A stretch of DNA of 64,000 nucleotides from Alphaproteobacteria bacterium (GTDB taxonomy: Bacteria > Pseudomonadota > Alphaproteobacteria > Sphingomonadales > Kordiimonadaceae). The stretch is from contig SBGU01000043.1 of NCBI GenBank assembly GCA_006226495.1, positions 62,001-126,000 of the forward strand. The letters run 5' to 3'. The stretch's first letter is position 1. Every line of letters begins with the position of its first letter. Shown in pieces: positions 44,583 through 52,666 of this stretch. Under the pieces are notes generated by a model, which saw nothing but the letters and a program-made list of their open reading frames with translations, did not search any database and was not told the DNA's origin. Made by a program: the position numbers and the translations under genes.

Positions 44583-45929
44583 TTGAGGCCAAACCGGACC
44601 CGGTTCCCGCACCTGATCCTTGGACTGCTGGCAAGCTGGTTCTGTCTGTTCACCCTGCCTGCGGATGCCGGTGCTGCGGAGCAACCCGCGCTGGTTGCCG
44701 CGCAAAGCGATTCCCTTGAATATACACGGGTCTGGGAAGCCATCCTGGCCGAGGCCGGCCTGACACCCGAGATGGTGGCCTTGCCGACCATGGAAAAACG
44801 CCGGCTGTTTGTGGCCGGCAAAATCCACCTGGACTGCTGCGCGGCGCCCATCTGGCGCGATGTGCCCGAAGAACGTTCGGTCCAGCTTTTCACCGATATC
44901 ATTGCCGATTCGCCGGAATATTATGTGTTCCGCGCCGGGCAGGCCGTGCGCATCACCGATGCTGGCGTATTGGGCACCCTGCGTTTTGCTGTGGTGCGCG
45001 GCTTCACCTATGACGGTATCGACCGTTTCGGCAGTGTGTTGGCGGTCCGCGACATGGACGAAATGCTGGAAGCCGTGGCAACCGGCCAGGCGGATACCGG
45101 CATCATCAATATCAATGATTTCAACAGGCGCATGCGTGCCCATGCGTGGCCGCTTGAACTGGGCGATATCCATTATATCGCCGACCTGCGCGCCCGCGTG
45201 CATCGCGACCATGCCGCGCTGGTGCCGCGCCTCAATGCCGCGATTGCACGCCTGAAATCATCGGGGCGTATCCGGTCGATCCTGTCGGACCGCAGCGCCG
45301 ACAATATTCGGGTCCGGGTCGGGCAAAGCGATTCAGTGGGGTTCCAGGCCGCCTGGCGCGCCATTCTGCAGGAAGCCGGCATCGATCCCGAATATGTTGT
45401 GGCCCCGCATGAACGCAAGCGCCGCCTGTTCGTGGATGGTGCGCTGCTGATGGATTGTTGTGCCGCGCCCATCTGGCGCACCCGGCCCGACGAGGTCGCG
45501 ATCCAGATATGGAGCGACACATTCTATGTGACCCGCGAACAGTTCGTGTTTGCCAGGGGGCGCGTGGTGGATGTGTCCACACCCGAGGCGCTGGCCAGGC
45601 TTCGGGTCGCGGTGGTGCGCGGGTTCGATTATCTCGACCAGGACAAGTTCGGCGCCCGCATCCCGGGCCGGGATGTTGCCGATGTGCTGAAACTGATCGA
45701 AGCCGGCCGCGCCGACACCGGCATCATCAGCAATGTCGATTTCCATATGCTGGTGAAGGACCAGCCGGACCGTTTTGTGCTGGGCCCGGTGCGCGTGGCG
45801 GCGGAACAGAAAGTGCGCCTGCATGTCAATGCCGGCGGGCTGGTGGCCCGCATCAATGACGCGATTGCGCGGCTGAAGGCGGATGGTACCCTGGTGCGCC
45901 TGCTGGAAGGCGAGGCCGGCGCGAACTAG
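44583..45929 (+). CDS. Exported protein with two fused SBP-like domains, each with vicinal cysteines
   Basis: 448 residues from TTG 44583, with AAGGAG 7 bases upstream; an ATG at 44547 is an alternative. After the signal peptide (LILGLLASWFCLFTLPADAGA) the protein is two tandem copies of one ~200-residue domain. Copy 1 has LDCCAAPIWRDVPEE (C85-C86), LRFAVVRGFTYDGIDRFG and RLNAAIARLKSSGRI. Copy 2 has MDCCAAPIWRTRPDE (C292-C293), LRVAVVRGFDYLDQDKFG and RINDAIARLKADGTL. The preceding gene is a single-domain relative. Function is unknown; orphan ligand binding or thiol/metal chemistry at the Cys-Cys are possibilities. Its stop overlaps the convergent phosphatase stop. Confidence 0.75.
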   Translation: MRPNRTRFPHLILGLLASWFCLFTLPADAGAAEQPALVAAQSDSLEYTRVWEAILAEAGLTPEMVALPTMEKRRLFVAGKIHLDCCAAPIWRDVPEERSVQLFTDIIADSPEYYVFRAGQAVRITDAGVLGTLRFAVVRGFTYDGIDRFGSVLAVRDMDEMLEAVATGQADTGIININDFNRRMRAHAWPLELGDIHYIADLRARVHRDHAALVPRLNAAIARLKSSGRIRSILSDRSADNIRVRVGQSDSVGFQAAWRAILQEAGIDPEYVVAPHERKRRLFVDGALLMDCCAAPIWRTRPDEVAIQIWSDTFYVTREQFVFARGRVVDVSTPEALARLRVAVVRGFDYLDQDKFGARIPGRDVADVLKLIEAGRADTGIISNVDFHMLVKDQPDRFVLGPVRVAAEQKVRLHVNAGGLVARINDAIARLKADGTLVRLLEGEAGAN

Positions 45930-46720
45930 CTGAGGTACAGTTCTGCCAGCTTCTCGCGCCTCGCGGCATCAAGACCCATGGCGCCGCTCAGGTATGTGTC
46001 CAGGCTGCCATAATGTTTGTCGATGCTGCGGTAGGCAGCTTCCAGGAAATCGGCTTCCACGCCCACAAGCGGCAGCACATCGGCCGGTGCGATGGCACGG
46101 CCCGCGCGGCAGGACAGGCGCCCGGCCATTTCGGCACTGGTTTCGCCCAGGTCCACGGCTTCGTTGGTCAGCAGGAAATCGGCCATGATGTCGTCCCGCC
46201 CTACGCCCAGCGCATGCATCAGCAACGCGCCCGCCACACCGGTACGGTCCTTGCCGGCGGTGCAGTGGAACAGGACGGCATTGCCCTTCGAATGATCGAT
46301 CAGGCCATCGAAAAACACCTTCAGGCCTGCGGCGTTGGCAATGGGGATGGTTTCAAACGCCAGGATGAACTGGTCGCGCAGGTCTTTGGCCGGGAACGGG
46401 CTGTTCGAAAGCTTGTCGAACAGTTCGCGTACCCAGGCCGCCGCATTGCCGCCGATGGGCGAGGGGCGATAGTCCGGTATCCAGCTTTTGGGCCAGCGCA
46501 CCGGGTGGCGTTCCTTCTCGGCGTCCGAGCGGAAATCGATCACGGTTTCGATGTCGCGCGCCAGCATTTCGGTGCCGCAGTCGTCGGTCATGTCGGACAG
46601 GTGGCCGGACCGGAAGATGCGGCCCCAGCGCATGGTGCGGCCATCTCGGGCACGGTATCCCCCCATGTCGCGGAAATTCTTCACCCCGGCCAAAGGCACG
46701 ATGCGGGTTTCGACAGTCAT
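45926..46720 (-). CDS. Tyrosine-protein phosphatase (CX5R, IphP/Y_phosphatase3 type)
   Basis: 264 residues. LFHCTAGKDRTGVAGALL is the P-loop with catalytic Cys and Arg and the Lys/Asp pair typical of the bacterial IphP/MptpB group, which can act on phospho-Tyr/Ser/Thr and phosphoinositides. NFRDMGGYRARDGRTMRWG is the family's N-terminal signature. No signal peptide in the chosen frame. I start at the ATG complementary to 46718-46720, with AAGGGAAAGG upstream. Substrates unknown. Confidence 0.93.
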   Translation of the reverse strand: MTVETRIVPLAGVKNFRDMGGYRARDGRTMRWGRIFRSGHLSDMTDDCGTEMLARDIETVIDFRSDAEKERHPVRWPKSWIPDYRPSPIGGNAAAWVRELFDKLSNSPFPAKDLRDQFILAFETIPIANAAGLKVFFDGLIDHSKGNAVLFHCTAGKDRTGVAGALLMHALGVGRDDIMADFLLTNEAVDLGETSAEMAGRLSCRAGRAIAPADVLPLVGVEADFLEAAYRSIDKHYGSLDTYLSGAMGLDAARREKLAELYLS

Positions 46721-46917
46721 GTGTGGGGCCTTTCCCTTGCGGACGTTTGGAGACGGACGGGGGACATTGATGGCGCCCATCCGTGCCAAGCGCGTTTAAC
46801 CTATTGTCATTACTAGGGCATGACGCTGGGGCGTCAAGCCGTCAGTGCCGCCTGCTTTCGCTTGGCCCCCGTTGCCGGGCCGTGCTAGAGCAGGACGAAA
46901 CTGCTTTGAGGATACCC

Positions 46918-48126
46918 GTGAGCCAGTTGCAAAATGGTAAAGGCCCGCTTGCGGCCTATGACGACCTGATCGGGGCGGGCGAGGTGCGGCCGGACGCCGA
47001 CCAGCGCCGTGTGCTTGGTTATCTGGACCGGCTGTATGAAGAACTGCTGGACTATCCCGAAATCGCCGGGCGCGGGCCGGGGCTGTCAATCCGCAGTTGG
47101 CGCCTGTCGCAACTGTTCCGCTGGTCTGGCGGCGACAAGAACCCGCCCAAGGGTATCTATCTATATGGCGGTGTCGGGCGCGGCAAATCCATGCTGATGG
47201 ACCTGTTTTACGAGGTGGCGCCCGTCAAGGCCAAGAAACGGGTGCATTTCCATGAATTCATGCTGGATGTGCATGCCCGGCTGAAGGAATGGCGCTCGCT
47301 TGATGCCAAGGGTCGGGCCGCGCGTGGCGGTCGCGCCAGCGAAGACGACCCGATCCCGCCGGTCGCGCGCCAGATCGCGCTCGAGGCCACCTTGCTGTGC
47401 TTCGACGAAATGCAGGTCACCGATATCGCCGACGCCATGGTGCTCGGGCGGTTGTACAAGGAACTCCTGGACCGGGGGGTGGTGATCGTCGCCACCTCGA
47501 ACCGGGTGCCGGACGATCTGTATAAAGGCGGCCTCAACCGCCAGCTTTTCCTGCCGTTCATCGACCGTATCAAGGAAGCGTTTCATGTGGTGCCGCTCGA
47601 TGGTCCGACCGATTACAGGTACGACCGCCTCAAAGGCGTCGACACCTATTATGTACCGGTGAACGAAGAAACCACGGCGAAGTTGTCCGAAGCCTTTTTC
47701 CGCCTGACCGACCGCGATGTCGCCGACCGGGACAAGGTGCCGTCCGAAACCCTCACGGTGCAGGGCCGCACGCTCCTGGTGCCGAAGGCCGCGCGCGGGG
47801 TGGCGGTGTTTTCCTTCAAGCGCCTGTGCGCCAATGCCCTGGGCGCCGCCGACTATCTGGCCATCGCGCGGGCTTACCATACGGTCATCATGGTCGCGAT
47901 CCCGCAACTGGGGCCCGAAAAACGCAACGAAGCCAAACGCTTCGTCACCTTCATCGACGCACTTTACGAGCACGGGGTGAAATTCCTCTGTTCCGCCGAA
48001 GCGCCGCCCGACCAGCTTTATCTGGCCGGCGACGGCCATTTTGAGTTCGAACGCACAGTCTCGCGCCTCATGGAAATGCAGTCCGAGGATTACCTGCACC
48101 AGGGGCACGGCAAGCGCGAGGAGTAG
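46918..48126 (+). CDS. zapE: Cell division ATPase ZapE (AFG1-like)
   Basis: 402 residues from GTG 46918, preceded by GAGG. ZapE/AFG1 is an AAA-type ATPase tied to Z-ring constriction in bacteria and to protein quality control in mitochondria. KGIYLYGGVGRGKSMLMDLF (Walker A, quoted region shortened: YGGVGRGKSM), LLCFDEMQVTDIADAMVLGR (Walker B: LCFDEMQV) and ATSNRVPDDLYKGGLNRQLF (family block: TSNRVPDDLY) identify it. It commonly neighbours sdh and mdh genes in alphaproteobacteria, as here. Full length. Confidence 0.95.
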   Translation: MSQLQNGKGPLAAYDDLIGAGEVRPDADQRRVLGYLDRLYEELLDYPEIAGRGPGLSIRSWRLSQLFRWSGGDKNPPKGIYLYGGVGRGKSMLMDLFYEVAPVKAKKRVHFHEFMLDVHARLKEWRSLDAKGRAARGGRASEDDPIPPVARQIALEATLLCFDEMQVTDIADAMVLGRLYKELLDRGVVIVATSNRVPDDLYKGGLNRQLFLPFIDRIKEAFHVVPLDGPTDYRYDRLKGVDTYYVPVNEETTAKLSEAFFRLTDRDVADRDKVPSETLTVQGRTLLVPKAARGVAVFSFKRLCANALGAADYLAIARAYHTVIMVAIPQLGPEKRNEAKRFVTFIDALYEHGVKFLCSAEAPPDQLYLAGDGHFEFERTVSRLMEMQSEDYLHQGHGKREE

Positions 48127-48216
48127 CGAACTGCAGCTTATGGCTGAAACCCGCTTGCGTTCCCGTATGCCTTCGGGGAAACTGCGGTCCTCAACCTTGG
48201 GGACATCGAGACTATC

Positions 48217-49227
48217 ATGAAAAAATTCCTGTTTTCCGCCGCGGCCCTGTTGTTCGCGGCGATCCCTGCAACTGCGCAAGATCAGGCGGACGCGCCGGCT
48301 GAAGCCGCACCGCCCGAAACCGTGATCCAGTTGCCATTCGATATCGAGCTCAAGCGCCCGATGACGGTGGATGTGACCTATACCTATGAAAAGGCCGGGG
48401 CGTCCATCGAAGCCAGGGAACGCATCCGCCTGACTGCGCTCAAGAAAGCCGAGGACCATATGGTCTTCTCTGCCGTCTCGGAAGGCGGTTCGCTCGAGAA
48501 AGCGGAAGGCCTGCCGCCCTACCTGCAGGGCACGCTCGAGAAGATCACCGCCGACATGGGCGGCCTGTCCTATGAATATAAAACCGACCTGAGCGGGTTC
48601 CCGAGCGAGCTGACGAAAGCCAAGGATGTGCGCAAGTTTGTCGCCAAGCTGGGCAAGGCCATGGAAAAATGGGCGGGCAAGTTCGGCAAGGAGCAGAAAC
48701 TGTCCGCGGACCAGATCGCCCAGGTGCAGGGTTTTGCCAAAGCCTGGGTCGAGCCTTTCTTGGCCGACGACCCGGCCGAGCTGTCGCGTCTTATCCTGGA
48801 TGGCGGCCAGTTGATGTTTTTCGGCACGGGGCGCGAGCTTTATGTGAACTATTTCACCCTGTCGCAATCGACCCGCTATTTCGAGCCGGGCAAGGCCTGG
48901 TTCGAGGTTACCGAGGAATGGGAGGTGACCGAGCTCGATGAAGAGGCCGGTCGCGCCACCCTCTATTTCCGCCAGTCCCTCAGCCCGGAAAAATACCAGG
49001 CTTTCCTGGGCCGGCTTCGGGACATGCTGGTCAAACAGAATGGCGCGGACCGCCAGAAGGAAATCGACGCCTATGTGGCCAATTATGAAGCCCTGCAACT
49101 GAACCGCGAGGGCGAATATGTCATGGACCTGAAAACCGGCCTGCCGCTGTCGGGCCATGTGATCGAGGAACAGGTCTTCCAGGGCCAGCGCGAGCTGGAA
49201 AGCATGCGCTTCGCCCTCGCCTACTGA
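48217..49227 (+). CDS. Secreted/periplasmic protein, unknown function
   Basis: 336 residues. A standard signal peptide (KKFLFSAAALLFAAIPATAQ) is followed by an Ala/Glu/Pro-rich linker and a large soluble domain rich in Glu and Lys. No cysteine, no membrane segment, no catalytic motif that I recognise. The alternation of short polar strands with a central helical, Lys-rich part (KLGKAMEKWAGKFGKEQK) is compatible with a lipid- or ligand-binding fold, but this is a guess. It lies between zapE and a strong terminator, 90 bases after zapE. Confidence 0.75.
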   Translation: MKKFLFSAAALLFAAIPATAQDQADAPAEAAPPETVIQLPFDIELKRPMTVDVTYTYEKAGASIEARERIRLTALKKAEDHMVFSAVSEGGSLEKAEGLPPYLQGTLEKITADMGGLSYEYKTDLSGFPSELTKAKDVRKFVAKLGKAMEKWAGKFGKEQKLSADQIAQVQGFAKAWVEPFLADDPAELSRLILDGGQLMFFGTGRELYVNYFTLSQSTRYFEPGKAWFEVTEEWEVTELDEEAGRATLYFRQSLSPEKYQAFLGRLRDMLVKQNGADRQKEIDAYVANYEALQLNREGEYVMDLKTGLPLSGHVIEEQVFQGQRELESMRFALAY

Positions 49228-49273
49228 CGGGTCCCAGGGGCGGCTATAAATCGCCGCCCTGCGCAATTGCCAT

Positions 49274-49316
49274 GACGGGAACGATGGGACTCGCCCATGT
49301 TCCCGTTATTTTTTTG
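49274..49316 (+). terminator. Rho-independent terminator after the 48.2-49.2 kb gene
   Basis: ACGGGAAC and ATGGG pair with CCCAT and GTTCCCGT (one bulged G), followed by TATTTTTTT. It closes the unit before the TCA block. Confidence 0.9.
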
Positions 49317-50522
<1,206 letters not shown>

Positions 50523-50561
50523 TCACCCAACCGACCAGACGCTCAAGGAGTTGGTGGACAA

Positions 50562-51731
50562 ATGAATATCCATGAATACCAGGCCAAAGGCCTTCTGAAG
50601 AAGTTCGGCGCGCCGGTTCTCGATGGTGGTGTTGCCTACACCGCCGCCGAAGCGGTCGACGAAGCCAAGAAACTCGGTGGCCCGGTTTGGGTTGTCAAAG
50701 CCCAGATCCATGCTGGCGGCCGTGGTAAGGCCGGCGGCGTGAAGGTCGTCAAGTCGCTCGACGATGTCGAGGCGGTTGCGAAGGAACTGATCGGCAAAGT
50801 GCTGGTCACGCACCAGACCGGCCCCGAAGGCAAGGAAGTCAAGCGCGTCTATGTTGAAGACGGCTGCCGGATCAAAAAGGAATTCTACCTGTCCATGCTC
50901 CTTGACCGCGCCACCGGCCGGGTCGCCATCATGGCGTCCACCGAAGGCGGGATGGACATCGAGGAGGTCGCAGAGCACAGCCCCGAAAAGATCGTCACCA
51001 TTTCGATCGACCCGGCAACCGGCCTGCAGGCATTCCACTGCCGCCGCGTGGCCTATGGCCTGAAACTTGACGGTGCTGCCGCCAAGGAATGCCAGAAGCT
51101 GGTGGCGTCGCTCTATAAAGCCTATACCGAGCTCGATGCTTCGCTCCTCGAGATCAACCCGCTGGTGCTGACCGAAGACGACAAGATGGTCGTGCTCGAC
51201 GCCAAGATGTCGTTCGACGGCAACTCGCTGTTCCGTCATTCGGACATCCGCGAACTGCGCGACGAATCGGAAGAAGATCCCAAAGAGATCGAAGCCTCCA
51301 AGTTCGACCTCAACTACATCAGCCTCGATGGCAACATCGGCTGCATGGTGAACGGTGCCGGCCTGGCGATGGCGACCATGGACATCATCAAGCTGAAGGG
51401 CGGCATGCCGGCCAACTTCCTCGATGTTGGCGGTGGCGCGACCAAAGAACGTGTGACCGAAGCCTTCAAGATCATCCTGTCGGACGACAATGTCGAAGGT
51501 ATCCTCGTGAACATCTTCGGCGGCATCATGCGCTGTGACGTGATCGCAGAGGGCGTGGTTGCGGCTGCGCGCGAAGTGGCGCTTTCGGTGCCGCTGGTGG
51601 TCCGCCTCGAAGGGACCAACGTAGAACTCGGCAAGCAGATCATGGCCCAGTCCGGTCTGCCGATCATCACCGCCGACGACCTCAACGATGCGGCTGAGAA
51701 AGTCGTCAAGGCCGTGAAGGAGGCCGCATAA
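50562..51731 (+). CDS. sucC: Succinyl-CoA synthetase (ADP-forming) beta subunit
   Basis: 389 residues, ATP-grasp plus CoA-ligase domains. [31 protein letters not shown] and [10 protein letters not shown] are standard. SucC binds ATP and CoA-thioester partners with SucD, forming ATP and succinate. CAAGGAG precedes the ATG. Its TAA overlaps the sucD ATG by one base. Confidence 0.98.
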   Translation: MNIHEYQAKGLLKKFGAPVLDGGVAYTAAEAVDEAKKLGGPVWVVKAQIHAGGRGKAGGVKVVKSLDDVEAVAKELIGKVLVTHQTGPEGKEVKRVYVEDGCRIKKEFYLSMLLDRATGRVAIMASTEGGMDIEEVAEHSPEKIVTISIDPATGLQAFHCRRVAYGLKLDGAAAKECQKLVASLYKAYTELDASLLEINPLVLTEDDKMVVLDAKMSFDGNSLFRHSDIRELRDESEEDPKEIEASKFDLNYISLDGNIGCMVNGAGLAMATMDIIKLKGGMPANFLDVGGGATKERVTEAFKIILSDDNVEGILVNIFGGIMRCDVIAEGVVAAAREVALSVPLVVRLEGTNVELGKQIMAQSGLPIITADDLNDAAEKVVKAVKEAA

Positions 51732-52606
51732 TGTCTGTACTCGTAGGTAAAGATACCAAAGTCATCTGCCAGGGCTTCACCGGCGCCCAAGGCACCTTCC
51801 ACTCCGAGCAGGCGATTGCTTACGGCACCAGGATGGTCGGCGGCGTAACCCCCGGCAAGGGCGGTTCCAAGCACCTCGACCTGCCGGTGTTCGACACCGT
51901 GGCAGATGCCCGCGAAAAAACCGATGCCAACGCTTCCGTGATCTATGTGCCGCCGCCGTTCGCGGCTGACGCGATCCTCGAAGCCATCGATGCCGAACTT
52001 GAGCTCGTGGTCTGCATCACCGAAGGTATCCCGGTTCTGGACATGGTTCGCGTCAAGCGCGCGCTCAAGAACTCCAAAACCCGCCTCGTGGGTCCGAACT
52101 GCCCGGGCGTCATCACGCCGGGCGAATGCAAGATCGGCATCATGCCGGGCCACATCCACAAGCGTGGCCATGTCGGCATTGTGTCGCGCTCGGGCACCCT
52201 GACCTATGAAGCTGTGGCACAAACCACGGCTGCGGGCCTTGGCCAGTCGACCTGTATCGGTATCGGCGGCGACCCCGTGAACGGCACCAACTTCATCGAC
52301 TGCCTGGACATGTTCCTCGGCGACGACGAAACCCAGGCCATCATCATGATCGGTGAAATCGGCGGTTCGGCGGAAGAAGAAGCCGCTGAGTTCCTGAAGC
52401 ACAGCAAGGTGAAAAAGCCGATCGCAGGTTTCATCGCCGGTCGTACCGCCCCTCCGGGCCGCACCATGGGCCACGCTGGCGCCATCGTGTCCGGTGGCAA
52501 GGGCGGCGCCGAAGACAAGATCGAAGCCATGAAAGCCGCCGGCATTGTCGTTTCCGACAGCCCGGCAGCGCTTGGCACGACCTTGCTGAAAGCCATCAAC
52601 GGTTAA
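51731..52606 (+). CDS. sucD: Succinyl-CoA synthetase alpha subunit
   Basis: 291 residues. [15 protein letters not shown] is the CoA-loop region and [14 protein letters not shown] contains the phosphorylated histidine. [20 protein letters not shown] is also conserved (part cited: [10 protein letters not shown]). TAATG overlap with sucC. A hairpin follows just after the stop. Confidence 0.98.
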   Translation: MSVLVGKDTKVICQGFTGAQGTFHSEQAIAYGTRMVGGVTPGKGGSKHLDLPVFDTVADAREKTDANASVIYVPPPFAADAILEAIDAELELVVCITEGIPVLDMVRVKRALKNSKTRLVGPNCPGVITPGECKIGIMPGHIHKRGHVGIVSRSGTLTYEAVAQTTAAGLGQSTCIGIGGDPVNGTNFIDCLDMFLGDDETQAIIMIGEIGGSAEEEAAEFLKHSKVKKPIAGFIAGRTAPPGRTMGHAGAIVSGGKGGAEDKIEAMKAAGIVVSDSPAALGTTLLKAING

Positions 52607-52621
52607 TTTTATGATCAGAGG

Positions 52622-52645
52622 GGTGTGGCGGAAAACCGCCACACC
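52622..52645 (+). promoter_or_regulatory. Perfect hairpin between sucD and sucA
   Basis: GGTGTGGCGG pairs base for base with CCGCCACACC around AAAA, followed by ATTTTG. It starts 16 bases after the sucD stop and ends about 20 bases before the likely sucA start. Possible roles are partial termination, an RNA-processing or stability element, or control of sucA translation. The tail is too short for a strong terminator. Confidence 0.65.
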
Positions 52646-52666
52646 ATTTTGCCCATGGGTGCAGAT

